A DNA stretch of 64,000 bases, taken from positions 18,980,701 through 19,044,700 of the forward strand of contig OW799235.1 of assembly GCA_941918925.1 (NCBI GenBank), written 5' to 3'. Shown here one piece after another: positions 34,031-45,995 of this stretch. The translations under genes were made by a program, and so were the position numbers. The DNA comes from Phyto melanocephala (Eukaryota > Arthropoda > Insecta > Diptera > Rhinophoridae). Position 1 is the first letter of the stretch. Every line of letters starts with the position of its first letter. Below the pieces are notes generated by a model. The model did not search any database. It had not been told where the DNA came from and saw nothing but the letters and a program-made list of their open reading frames with translations.

Positions 34031-34525
34031 GCTATAAACACAATCAAAGACTACCGACCATCGACTACCGACTACAAAAGTAGCTGACTACAAAAATAGC
34101 CAAGTCGCCAGCTACTTAATTCTTTTACGAATACCGACCACTAACTACAAAAAATAAACATCTATTTTTAACCAAAACAAAACAAACTTAATTTTTTAAG
34201 TGAATTTATGTGAAAAAATTTTCAAATGTCTCAAAAAAATTTGATCAACTTTATAAGTACTATTGCTAAAATAGTGGAGACAACGAAAAAATAACTAAAT
34301 GGAAAACTTGACAAATAAAAAGTAAATGAAAAATGCGCAAAATAAAAGTAAATGAAAAGAAAAGAAAAATAGAAATTAGCCTATGTTGGCTACGGGCTAC
34401 AAAAGTAGCCGTGTAGTCGGTAGTCGTGTAGCGGCCGGCTAAAAGAATTATTCTCATAAGCACGCATGTATTCTATTTTTGACATCTCGTAGTCGATAGT
34501 CGGTGGACTTGATTGTGTTTATAGC
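34031..34525. mobile_element. MITE with GACTAC-type sub-terminal repeats
   Basis: 495 bp. Inverted ends GCTATAAACACAATCAA and GCTATAAACACAATCAA (complement of the right end), followed on both sides by clusters of CGACTACCGACTAC or TAGTCGGTAGTC. No coding sequence. Target duplication uncertain (TAAC occurs beside both ends but not in register), so the superfamily is open. Confidence 0.7.
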
Positions 34526-34756
34526 ATAACAACACAAAATGTATTTTACATGTCGAATCTACACTGTTGATAGAATTAATTTGGAAAGAGTATATTTTGT
34601 GTATTTATGAAAAAAATCAAGTAAGAGCACTATATTCGGCTGTGCCGAATCTTTTATACCCACCACCAATTTTGTGTACATTTAAGGCACAATATTTATT
34701 ATTTTGTTAATCGCTATGGAATAATCTCTTTATAATAAAATATATATTACTTTGTA

Positions 34757-35379
34757 GAGGGTGGTTAAATTTTAAGGGCCCATGTTGAAGGTGAACTACA
34801 CCTAGTCTTTAAATTTCTTTTCTGCATTTCATTTGACATTTCTCAATCTCAAACTTACTCAATTTGATCCGTGGAAAGATACGCAAGTTAGCAACGCTTT
34901 AAAGTTATTCAGGTTTTTTATGAAAATGGGCGTTCAAATCAAAATGCATTTTGTGCACTTCGTAATTCTTTTGGTCAACATAATCGTTCAAATTCGTCCA
35001 CAATCGGGAGAATTGTAAAAAATATTTAAATTTCTGCAAAACAGGTCTGTATAAAATGTTAGAAAATCTGTGAATGCCTTCTTAGTTCGTTGAATGGGAA
35101 CCATTGCTGTTTTTTGCGATAGTGTGGTAAAATAGCAGTCAATCTCGACTCATCATCATGCCCAACAATTGAGCATCAACATTGTCATTAAAAATTTGGA
35201 CCATCAGATAGAGGAGTGGTGCCAAGGATGGGGGGGGGGGGGCCATATGGCCGATATTTTGTTAAATACATAATTGAACCATACAAATATTATAATTGCA
35301 AAAAGAAATAATAATAATATCCTAAATAGTTTGTGTTTTATTTAAATTCAACATCGGGCCTAAAAATTTAACCACCCTT
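34757..35379 (+). mobile_element. Mariner-derived MITE, copy A
   Basis: Ends GAGGGTGGTTAAATTTTAAG (left) and AAGGGTGGTTAAATTTTTAG (complement of the right end), each beside TA. The interior is the first part of a mariner transposase (KVIQVFYENGRSNQNAFCAL-like, with frameshifts, about 34850-35010) joined to its last codons (FVIENLDH.IEEW, then GGGHMADIL, about 35185-35260). An internal-deletion derivative of a DD41D-like mariner. Confidence 0.8.
35230..35242. repeat. Poly(G) tract in MITE copy A
   Basis: 13 consecutive G. Copies B and C have 14 G (60146-60159) and 13 C (61104-61116) at the same place: a hypermutable run in the codons for the glycine-rich transposase tail. Confidence 0.9.
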
Positions 35380-36497
35380 TATAACTTCGATATGCAACTA
35401 AAATGCTTTTGTAAGTGTAGTCTTTCAATGAAAGTGGGCGTTAAAGTAGGCATGTCAATAAAGTTTCTGCTAACAAATACAACTTAGATCTTTCAATATA
35501 GTCCTTTATTATTCCAAAATCTTTATTAATAAAGAAATTATATGAATTGTAGGTAAAACGTTATATGGGAGGGCGTAAAAGTAGGCGTGGCACCTTAATT
35601 TTCTGACACAGCAATGACATTGCCTAGGGGGATATACGTAGCAAATTTTATCATCATATCTCTAATTTTGGCGATTTTATGAGCTTTTAAATTTCATTAA
35701 CGGTAGATAACGTGAAAAGTGGGCGTTATGGTAGGCGTGTCAAAGTTATTCTTGCGAATGAGCACAACTTAGGTGTTTCAATATAGCCCTTTATTATTCC
35801 AAAATCTTTATTAATAGAGAAATTATATGAATTTTAGGTAAAACGTTATATGGGAGGTGGGCGTAAAAGTGGGCGTGGCACATCGATTTTCCGTTGCAGA
35901 AAAGCCTCTCATCAAAAAACAAAGTGTGCAAAATTGCAGAGCCGTACATCCAATTTTGTTGCTTTCATGACGTTTTTGTTTTTAAATATACCGAAAAATA
36001 CACTGTGCGGTATAAATTTTCGTACATTTTGATCGATAACTCCTCTCCTAATGCATAGATTTAGACAATTTTCGGGGAAAATTTTTTTTTTTTACTCAGG
36101 AAATATATATTCGAAGTTTCATGAGTCTACGTTAATGCGTTTGGACACAATTCCATTTTATTCGATGTTCGAAGGACACGGTTTTTTCGACCTACTCTTC
36201 CTTTTCGAGCTATAACTCTCTTCCTAATATTCCGATTTAGCCCATTTTCAATACCAAACAAACCTTGTCTATAAGAAAGATTCTGGCAAGATTTGAGCCC
36301 CCTAACTTTTTCGGTGCGACCTCTATCGTGCTTTCAACAGACGGACAGACGGACGGACATAGCTAGATCGTCATCAAATCAAACCCTGATTCAGAATATA
36401 TATACTTTATGAGGTCTAAAATGGATATTTCGATGTGTTACAAACGGAATGACAAAATGAATATACCCCCACCATTTTTTTGGTGGCGGGTATAAAA

Positions 36498-37266
36498 ACA
36501 AAGAGAGTATTTACAAATTTACAACTAGATTACGATGTAATGGGTAGACAGCAGAACTTGCTTGCTGTTATAGATATAACAAAGTGTTTTTTTGGGGTAA
36601 ACGAACAAATATGGTCTTTGATTTAAATCTGTGAATAGTACAATCAGCATTGTATTAACGTGCATGATAGTAGCACTATTTTAAGTATTTATGCACAGGG
36701 CTTGCTAAATCTATTGAAGAAGCTGTACGAGATGGAATTTGTACACATTTAACTTATGTTTATATATAGAATGTATCGCAAATACACCATAGCTGGAAAA
36801 GTAAGTATCAGTGTTGCTATTTTTAAAATGAAGAAAACCGTCAAGTACTTTTAGCTTAAAAGGGTAAAACGGTTAAAATCTCTATACAGAAAAGGGTAAA
36901 AAGCCCAAAAAAAAATTAATATAAGAAAACCTATTAAACTTTTATAAAAATTATTGATTTAATTAATTTATTCCGTTTAGGAGTAAACAAGAAATTTAAA
37001 AAAATCATAAAATCAGACTAATGATAACGTTTTACAGCAAAACAATTTAATTTTTAAACATATTTATCTGTTTCATGATGACGACATCTTCGGGCTACAA
37101 AACGGTATAACTCACAAAATACTACTAATATTTTAGGATGTAAAAAATAAGTAGCAATGAATGGAGATAACATCCACAAAAGACAGACTTGTTTAAAAAC
37201 AAATATTGGTTGCCTTTTTTTAACCCCATTAATCATGAGCTTGTAAAAAATAAAAATAAAATAAAG
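36498..37266. other. AT-rich spacer
   Basis: Nothing recognised. Confidence 0.45.
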
Positions 37267-37268
37267 TA

Positions 37269-37466
37269 AAGGGACCGCCAAATAACGTTTTTTTTTTTTT
37301 AAATACTATTAAAAACTGTAGCTTCGGCTGTGTGGCACGTAGCGCCGTCCTGTTGAAACCAAATGTTGCCAATATCCTCCTCTTCAATTTTTTGTGAACA
37401 AAAATTCGTTCAACATGGCGCGATAACTATCGCCATTGACTACGGCCTCCAAAATCCGCACCAAAC
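37269..37466 (-). pseudogene. Mariner 3'-end fragment with transposase middle
   Basis: Bounded on the left by TA plus the terminus AAGGGACCGCCAAA. The minus strand reads AVVNGDSYRAMLNEFLFTKN, a one-base slip in an A run, then IEEEDIGNIWFQQDGATCHT with the intact second catalytic motif, then a T-rich junction to the terminus. It matches 29662-30214 closely, including the deletion of the third aspartate, so both descend from the same deleted source element. The other half of the element was lost at about 37466, where a DINE-like fragment begins. Confidence 0.75.
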
Positions 37467-37560
37467 TGACAGACAGACATAAATTAATATTGAAATTACA
37501 AACTAAAGGACAAAGCCACATATACACTTGGCACCACAGGTGAAGGATGTAATTAAACAA
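37467..37560 (+). mobile_element. DINE-like 3'-end fragment
   Basis: CTGACAGACAGACAT, then GGACAAAGCCACATATACAC, then CTTGGCACCACAGGTGAAGG: the 3' end seen at 4030-4053, joined directly to the mariner fragment. Confidence 0.6.
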
Positions 37561-39173
37561 TAATGTGACAGTATTGGAACTTTCTGCCGTAGATTTGTTG
37601 ATGAGCTTTTTTTTCTTAAGACAATGTGTTTTATGCCAATTGTTAGGTCGAGGTAACCCCATGACGGGTTTACCACATACCAAATTACTGATTGGCACGA
37701 GATATGTTAAAGCGATTACTATCAACGACAAAAAACACAAGATTAATTTAAACTAATATATTTTAACTTTAATTAAAATAGACGAAGTGTGGAACGACGC
37801 TTTATATTACCTAGTAAAAGCCACAATGTAAATTCTGCACGACCGACTTAATGGTATGTTTTTCTTCCAGAAAGGTGACTTTAGTTAACCAAAGAAATTG
37901 TGTGCAAAAGTTTGTGTAACACTTATATTTGTCCTTTACCTTTTAAAGCATAGACCATTCGGCTGTTATTTACGCTACTGTTTCGAAAAAAAAATTCAAT
38001 TAAAACTTAATTGAAACAATTAATATTGCATTTCAGCTTCTTTTGGCCTCTAACGTATGTCAGACCTTTTATTTATGGTGTATCATTTTCCTGACCTTTT
38101 GTCTTAACTGTTTTACATCAATGATTTCGCTCTCAAATTATTCTAAAGCCAACTCCAACAAAGTCTTGATAAATTATCAACACTAAAATTACGGTTGTGT
38201 AAGTTCTTATTTTGTTTTTTTAGATTATTTTCTTACATCAAAATCTATTAATCTTTATATGTATATCAAATGTGACTTGTAAAATTAAATATGAAATCAA
38301 AAGAGATCAAATGCGAAAATGAAATAAAATCTGGAAAATATTCATAACCAAAATACCATGAAATTAAATATATATTTAAGTATGTTCTACCTTTTACAAA
38401 TGGCAGAGAGAGGGAAATATTGAAAAAAAAAGTTGAAGTAAGTTGAAGCCAGAAAAAAACTTTTGCAACCTACAAAATGTTTTCAAAGGTCTTCTAAACG
38501 TTTCAAGGTCAAAGTTTCTATTTCCATATAATTACTGTTGAAAAATCCTTTTGAAATGTAAAACAAATCCTAATAAACAAATGTTTGTATTTACGTAAAA
38601 GAAACGCCAGGTACGTTACATTTAAACAATTGTATTAGAAGATTTTTTTTTTAATGCGTTTGTTCAGCCGACCATCAATTTAAGCAGGTTACATTGAGAC
38701 TATTAATCAAAAAAAAAATAAATAGAAAAATAACCTAAACATAATAATTAATCTGTTTATAAAGATGACAATTTTTAAAGCAGCAGTGGCAGACATTGTA
38801 GTGATGATGACTTTTTTTAAAGGAGATGAGAATTTTTATGGTCTTTGAAATATCAACGATGACTATAAGTCTAAGTTACAAACGAACTTTATTTTTACTT
38901 ATATAATTTTTACTAAAGCTGCTTTTAGATAGAATATTTTTTATATATGACTCGTCATTTTTTCGACCTATTTGTAACCGAGTTTTTCTGTCAAAATTGT
39001 AGGACAAGTCGTATTTGAAATACATTTAAATCTTCTTATCTCTGACGGATATATTTCTGTTGTGACTTATAATCTAGGGCTCTATTTTGTCGCGGAGTAA
39101 GCCATTCATAATCAAGCATTTTTATTTAAATTTATCTTCTATTTATATCTCTTTTAGTACTTCTAAAGGGTGA
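37561..39173. other. AT-rich stretch without recognised gene
   Basis: Nothing recognised in 1.6 kb. Confidence 0.5.
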
Positions 39174-39175
39174 CT

Positions 39176-39690
39176 AAATTTTAAGGGCCGATGTTCATTT
39201 TTAATAAACCACAAATTATTTAGGAAATTATTGTAATTTCTTTTTATCATGATAATATTGGCATGGCCGAAGGGCCGCCACGACCTCGGCGGCAAACCTG
39301 GTAGGTATGTAGGTAAGGCTGTTGCAAAGTTACCCTCACACCCTCACCCGGAGACCATTACGGTCCATTGTGACGCCTTATAGAAATAGAGAGAATAATA
39401 GAAATAGTTAGAATAGAAGAAAAAGAGAAGCAGACCAGTCCAGAGTCTCTGGCGGGAATTGAACCCGCAACTCCCAAACTAGCAGACCAGCACACTACTG
39501 CCTAGTTCACCGGGACAACCTCGGCGGCACACCTTCATTCGATGATCCGAATGACAATGTTGATGTTCAATTGTTGGGAACGATGATGAGACGAGGTTGA
39601 CTGCTCTTTTGCTACAGTATCGCGAAAAACAGCAATGTTTTCTGTTCAACGAACTAAGAAGGCATTCTCAGATGTTTTTACATGTCATAC
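39176..39690 (-). mobile_element. Mariner-derived MITE, copy D, split by a SINE
   Basis: Left end AAGGGTGACTAAATTTTAAG beside TA (39174-39175), same family as copies A-C. Interrupted at 39283-39534 by a SINE and its target duplication, then resumes (CAATGTTGATGTTCAATTGT) up to AAGAAGGCATTC near 39665, after which the other end is lost. Confidence 0.75.
39300..39517 (-). repeat. tRNA-derived SINE, tail type B
   Basis: On the minus strand the head has an A-box-like stretch at about 39496-39510 and a B box GGTTCAATTCC (complement of 39455-39465). It then reads GAGACTCTGGACTGGTCTGC, as in the copy at 444-648. The tail differs: CACAATGGACCGTAATGGTC, then TCCGGGTGAGGGTG, ending in TTACCTACATACCTACC. 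Flanked by a 17-bp duplication with one mismatch, ACCTCGGCGGCAAACCT (39283-39299) and ACCTCGGCGGCACACCT (39518-39534). Confidence 0.85.
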
Positions 39691-39779
39691 AGAAATTTAT
39701 GTAAATGAGCTCCTAACAAACTTGATATATTAAGAGGGAGTAGTAAGGTCATCGATGGACCACCATTTAAGGTAAATTA

Positions 39780-40560
39780 AGGCATGTATACCAGACAGAA
39801 CTGATGTCGCATGGAGGAAAAGAAAAATTTCGGTGTATAAAGGGCTCCATGGTCAAAGAAAAACTCAGTAGACTCTATTGTAGTCTGACACCTAAATAGG
39901 GTTTATCTTAAGGCTACTATTGGTGTTGTAACATGACATTGTCCAGTAAGGAATATGGTCAGTAGAAGGTATCGCGGCACTCCGGGTTTTTAAAGGATGT
40001 CTTAGAATAAGAAGAGATAGGAACGGCGAAGTATGTTGCCTGTTTCTGCCAAAGACGAAGAATTTCGTTGTTCTAAGGGCTCCATGGCCAAGGATAAGCT
40101 GAGTGGACTATACAGTACGCTTAGACCTCAATAAGATTTTTCTAAAGGCCACTATAGAAGTTATAAGGTGATATGATTATTGTCCAGTAAGTGCTAGGAT
40201 CAGAGAAAGGGATCGCGGCACTCCGGATTGTCTAAGGATGTCTAAGGATAAGAAGAGATAGGAACGCTGAAACGTGTTGTTTGTTACTGCCCGAGACTGC
40301 AAAATCATAGGCTTGGGTGGTTCGAAATGCCTTTCTACTGAGTGATGCCTCAGAAAGCAAATCTTGATAGGGCTGTTTTGCAGGGCTTTTTTCCATTTTA
40401 TTTCTTTTGTTAATTTATCCTAGTTCTAATAATTGCATTTCTTCTACTGTTTTTTTTATCAAAGGGCCCATACGTGACTCTGAGTTTGGGTGTTGGTGAT
40501 GTCTCTCAGCTTCTCCCCCTTTCCTATCTATCTACCTATGTCACCACTATTTAACAATGA
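39780..40560 (+). pseudogene. Non-LTR retrotransposon 3' part with internal tandem duplication
   Basis: Two tandem units about 236 bp apart (starting near 39842 and 40078) both translate, with frameshifts, to the region after the RNase H domain of fly non-LTR retrotransposons. Unit 1 has KATIGVV...HCPV, then EEIGTAKYVACFCQ. Unit 2 has HCPV-type sequence, then EEIGTLKRVVCYCPRLQ, RLGWFEMPF and LSDASES. The family pattern is TGHCxV...CRxC...E-E-x-x-x-x-H-x-x-C-x-C-P. A TGTCACC/CTACCTA-type 3' UTR follows. The reverse transcriptase is absent. Family within the LINEs (jockey-like or other) not resolved. Confidence 0.5.
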
Positions 40561-42766
40561 TGTTTGTTTTGTCTGTTCGTTTCAACAGGTCTGTGTATAA
40601 GATGATCTTGAAATAATCATATCCCATGAAAAGACTTTTTTGCCAAGAATCGCTTCTTGAATCGCTTGGTAAGTGCTTTTCTGCTTTCCAGAGTGCTTTT
40701 AGAAGGTATAATTTCTATATACGATATACCACTTAGTAGGCCCCTGTTATGCTGATAGTACTACAGTCGTCGGCAAAATTATTCTGACAAATTGTTTTCT
40801 TCTCTATTGGCGTTTTTTTTTTGTTTCGTTTAAGTGCTTCAGATACCTTTACCGAAGCTTGGCTCCAAAAAGAGAATATCAGCACTTATATAAAATATTT
40901 TGTCTATTGTTTTATGCACTCTCAATCTGCTTATAGGAATTATAATAGGCAGTGATTATGCTTCGGCATAAGTATTTTCACATGCACTTTGTCTTGAGCC
41001 AAGCTGAGGTAACGGTATCTTACTTACTTGAACGAAAAAAAACGCAAATAGACAAGAGAACATTTTATCAAAATTATTACACCGACGACTGTAGTTACTT
41101 TTATCCATACTCAGACAAGCTTAATCACACATTTCCCCTTACACACTGCTCAAAAAGGTAGCCGCAAGTGAGGGAGAAATAAAAGAAAATTCTGTTGATA
41201 TAAAATATTTTCCTGCCTAAATTGTGAGTCGTACACAAGACATAATTTTTTGTGCTTTTGAATGCACAAATTTAAACAAACTTATAAATATTTTTGCATG
41301 TAACTTGCAAATGTCTTTAAAGTTTAAATCCGATATTAAAACTTCATATTTTTCCACCCTACTTTAAAAGCGAATACAAGACTTTAAGCTGCTTTAGAAT
41401 TACAATATAAAAATAATAAAGTAAAAGAAAAAAAATAACTAGACATTAGTTGCATTTTTATAGCGGGTATATTTTGGCTGCAATATAACTTTCCAAAACA
41501 GTGTAGGCGTAATACTTTCAACTGCTTCGTTGGGTTATGAAGGTAGACATGATGTAAATATTTAATTTATAATTAAAACGACAAAAACAGCTAGCCAAAC
41601 ATACATTAAGATGTTACACATACGAAAAGAGTTCCAAATCTATTAGCATACTTTTAGGCTTAAAGGAACATGTAAAACAAAAATGCTATTTATTAAACAA
41701 AAGGTGTATTTAATGTGAAATTAAGTACGAAAATTTTAAGATTCGCATTTTAGGAAGTTTATCTATATTTAATTGACTTTGTTAAGAATTTTTGTAAAAC
41801 TGTTTTATTAAATTTAAGTTTAAATTATATATGCCAAAGCCTAGCAATTGTAATGATATTATGTTTAAGGACTTAAGATTAAAGGGTATCTACTTTTTCA
41901 CTGTCTAGTTTTAAGTTTTAAACTTTTGGTAATTAACAGCTAACTGCCATATTATTTATTTCACTTAAATGACAAATAATTATATGCTAAAAATTTTAAC
42001 TATGTATTGGAATCCTTTATTTAAAAGTTGTATAATTTTAGGGTTAAAAAATAAAAACTTTTTATGCATAATTTTTGTTATGTTTTAAACCGACATTCTT
42101 TAAAGGCCATAATTACCAAAAACGTGGTGCGACATTTATATAAATTATATTCTCTCTGTTCCTTTCAAATCTATTTTTTTATTTATTTTTTTTTTAATTT
42201 TACTTAAAGCCTACTTTTGGGGGTATTTGTCTTAACTTTATTTAAATTTTACTACGTAAAAACTTAATTTATTTCTCTGATAATGACTTTTAAGGACAAA
42301 ATATGCGGTTATTTAAATTGACTGGAATCGCAGTCTTAACTTATATTGGCACTTTAAGAAGTTTGTTAATAGTATTGACTTTTTTGTATGGCATACCTTT
42401 GGGTACAGTTTTTGTTATTTTTTCTTTTTTTTTTAGTCTTCTACAAAGTTTTATTGAAAGGTCAATGTAGCCACAATGAATTAATGAAGGTCAAACTTTT
42501 GCTGTATTTCTTTAATGAGTTCGATAAAAAAAAACACAAGATAAAGAAAGTAAATGTTTGCTGTAAACAGAATTTATATTTGCTGCATTAATATGTTTTT
42601 TTTTTTTGGAATTGCACAAGTTTTAGTTTAATAAAAGAATATCCCTTAAAGTTTGCTTAGCGAGAAAAGCTAAAGAGGCGAATCCCAAAAATTTATTATT
42701 TTTTTCAACAGAATATATAGAAAAAAAAATATGTAAAGATTGTAGTTTTGTTTGTTGAATTGTATA
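40561..42766. other. AT-rich stretch without recognised gene
   Basis: No family or boundary recognised in 2.2 kb. Confidence 0.5.
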
Positions 42767-42975
42767 AAGGATGTTTCAGTAAGAATACACTTTTTCAGTT
42801 TAAAATAAAATCAAGTATTTTTTAAGATATTCATTTTTATTTATAGTCATTTTTGTATGTGGCTTTTTTACATTTTTTAATTATTATTTGCTTAATATGG
42901 AAAACTATTTATAAGAGTTTTCTAGTTTTTGAACTTTTCCTTTTATTTAAATAGAAAAATAATGTTCTTTTTATT

Positions 42976-44336
42976 ATACCATCCACAGTGAGTGTAGGGG
43001 TTTATATACAGTGCGAGACAAGTATGTATGTGTAAGTGTTTGTTATATGATTTATTTCCCAATTTTATTTTTTGATGACTAAAATCGTGTAGTTTTAACA
43101 GATAAATTTTAAATTAATTTTTTTTGCACTTGATGAACCTAAATTCGTTTATAGAAAACCAAACGCTACACTCACTGATCCCGATGTTTTACCTACTAAC
43201 ACTTACACATAATATTTGTTTCGGTTTGCCATTCCGTGTAAAATTTCTACAATTATCATTTCCGTCCCCATAAAGTATATATTCTGAATGCTTATGAATA
43301 TAAATTATGTCCGACTGTCCGTGTGTATGTTGAAATCAACTTTTTGAAGCACCCAGACAATTTAAAGACTCGCGTAAGGTATACAAATTTTAAAAATATT
43401 TGGGAGCAGATTGTATTCGAAAATTAACATAATCTCCCCATGAGATATGAGCAAATAAACACGACTGCCTCTATTTTCTGCTTATTTTTGCAACAAAAAT
43501 TAAAATTTTTGAGACCTAGGACAATTTATAGACACATTTGTTACCATTTAAAGATTTGTTATTCTGCTGAAGATATTCGTGAAAAATCTTGGACTAATTG
43601 ATTGCTAATCGGCAAAGTTATAAGCAAAAATTATTTGAAAAAAATATAGTTTTTTTAAATATATCAAATGTTTTTAAACTTCTCGATAATTTTTGACCTT
43701 GCCAAATTATATGCCATGATATCGGAAATTTAGGAAAAACTAGCAAATCGGTTTGAAAACAACTGAGATATAATCACCAAAGTACAACTGCTTCGTTGTT
43801 TTTCCTAAAATTTACAGAAGGAAATCGAAATTTTTCAGTCTCTATACAAGCGAAAAAGCCAATATGGATATCAAATGAAAAACCTTGAGTATTAAAATAT
43901 AGTTAGATATGAAAACAAAAAGTCCAAGATGGCGTCCTAGATTAAATAGTGTAAATATGAGTCAAATATAATAGTTACGGCTTCGTCCACTTTAATTGCC
44001 ATAATATTAGGATCAAATAAAAGGGCTTGAGCATTACAAAGTAGTAAACTATTAAAAAATTTAAAATCCAATTTGGTGTCTAAAACAAAATGACGGAACA
44101 AATTTGTATCACCCCAACATTATGGGTATCAAGTAAAAAGGCTTGACTAGTAGAATGAAATAAGTATGAAAAAACTCAAAATCAAAGATTGTGTCGGAAA
44201 TAATATAGAAAACGGCGTATTACATAAAATTTAAATCAAGGCTTAGCTAATATGTGGTCATTATACCTACATATACACATGGCAGTGAAGGGTATTATCA
44301 AATTCGGAACGGCCGATTATAGTACTCTCATTTGTT
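42976..44336 (-). mobile_element. DINE-like element
   Basis: Minus strand. The 3' side has TATACCATCCACAGTG (about 42978), then, after some extra sequence, the core TTTCCGTCCCCATAAAGTAT and TGTCCGACTGTCCGTGTGTA. The 5' end is near GTACTCTCATTTGTTC (about 44320-44336) with a decayed hairpin. Non-coding. Confidence 0.6.
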
Positions 44337-44894
44337 CTTATTAGTTTTTCCGATATTTTGCTACTTTGTTGTGTAGCGTTATCAGAAAATAAATTGTTGC
44401 TTTAATTTTTAATACTAAATATTATTGTTAAAAAAAATAATTATATTTGAAGTAACAAACTTTAAAAAAAATCACTATTTAATTAAATTTTCTTAACAAT
44501 CAATCATATAATATTATTTTATTTTCAAAAAGCCGGTAAGTGTTGTTGAGAATATAATTAAAATGAAACACTGTGTGATAATAAAGCACATGTATACAGT
44601 ATCAAAACCAGATGTTATTTTTTTCTCATTTCGTTTATTTTATGTTGTATTCTTTTATTAATTAGAGAAAACAAAACGATTGTAATAAAGTTTACTCTAC
44701 ATTTAGGTTTCGAGTAGTAAAGACCCTCCCAAAGTTTTAATAAAATATAAAATAAGAAAATTAAAGAAACTAATCCGTGAAGATTTTTAAGGACACTGTT
44801 TGTCTGAGAACCAAAGCTGACCTAGCATCACTATAGAATCGGGAATTAGAATGTTATAAAATTAGCTGATCGCTTTAATGAAATAGAATATCTG

Positions 44895-45995
44895 AATATT
44901 GGTCCCCACGATACTGCCGACAGGCTGCTACTCTTTTTATGAAATTTTCCATTACTTTTTACAGAGATATGACTGTATCTCACCAGTGGCGCTTTGGATT
45001 TTGAATTTGATTGAAGGAATTTTTTCTGGTTTATTCGAACAAACCCTAGATATCATAAAACTCCAAAGAAAAAAATCGGACGGCGTTATATTTTAAGATC
45101 TTGTGGGCAAGTTGACATTATAATTTCTTGTAATAATTTGTTCTGTAAATCGTTTCGGATGTGGCCATATAAATTCCGTAACTATTTTGTGTATCGAATG
45201 TTCTTCTCTGTCACAGAAATTTCGCCCTTATCTGTAAAAAAGTAAGGCCAAATCAAACAGCATAATCAAGATCCGCACCAGACTGTTGCTCATTGTGAGT
45301 GCATTTGTTCTGCATGGATTGCATGCGGATTCTTTGAGCCCTAAATTAGACGTTTTTGTGTACATTCACATCTGAATGAAAATACGTTTTATCGATGAAG
45401 ATGACTTTTGTAAAAAAAATGGCATTGACTTTACTTTGCTCCATTAAACGAATTTTCGGCGCTTTCCATGGTCTTCTAGTTTAAGCTCCTAAGTCAGCTA
45501 AGCCTGGTACGCATATACATACATAGATGGAGGTCTATTATCAAAATAAGCTGCGTAGTGCTTCGTGAAATTTAAAGTTGTTGAAAACGTATTGATGTTT
45601 TTAGGTTTTTGGTGACACTCTTGTTTGCAATGTTTTTTAGCACCAACAGGTACATTAACGCATAAGAGTTTTATGTGCTGTTTTTGGAATCTGAACGATT
45701 ACTTTGAGTGGATGTTTTGTGCGTAATAAGTTTTTATTACAATAACAAAACACATGTACAATTTTCGCTCAAAGCGATCGTTCGCATTCCAAAACCAGCA
45801 CATAACTGTTCATAACCGATACAGTTTCTTCAAATCGTTTTTTCACTCTTCCAATAGTTGACACATTAGGTCAACTTTTTCGACTGAAAATTTTTCGAAG
45901 TTTGCGGCCGATCTTTTTTTTCCAAATTTTTGTTATAAATTTTCACAATTTTAACGCGTTCTTCTAACATAAAGCTCGCCATTTTTAGTAATCGG
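44895..45995 (-). pseudogene. DD41D-like mariner transposase, full-length but decayed
   Basis: The minus strand retains every region of the protein in order, in shifting frames with many stops. The N-terminus MASFMLEERVKIVKIYNKN lies near 45980. First-aspartate block: KVIFIDKTYFHSDVNVHKN (about 45360-45420). Then TVWCGS and LIWPYFFTDKGEISV. Third-aspartate block: QIITRNYNVNLPTRS, stop, NITPSDFFLWSFM (about 45050-45140). C-terminal KVMENFIKRVAACRQYRGDQ (about 44910-44965). The block order and the PSDFFLW motif match the 18022-18723 frame. The second-aspartate block was not recognised. An old, dead copy. Confidence 0.65.

Larger units (their letters stand above)
34619..36497 (+). mobile_element. 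DINE-1/mini-me-like element carrying a mariner MITE
   Basis: Starts CAAGTAAGAGCACTATATTC with the hairpin ATTCGGCTGTGCCGAAT. The body contains two related blocks with TTATATGGGAGG...GGGCGTAAAAGT. The 3' part has CAGACGGACAGACGGACGGA, the core CAGAATATATATACTTTATG and a terminal hairpin TATACCCCCACCA...TGGTGGCGGGTATA (36472-36493). A 623-bp MITE interrupts it at 34757-35379. No protein encoded. Confidence 0.7.

Noticed and set aside
34833..35018. 61-codon frame in MITE copy A (and the similar one at 59770-59973)
   Set aside because: Same DNA as the mariner N-terminal region but read in the wrong frame; the recognisable residues are in the neighbouring frame.
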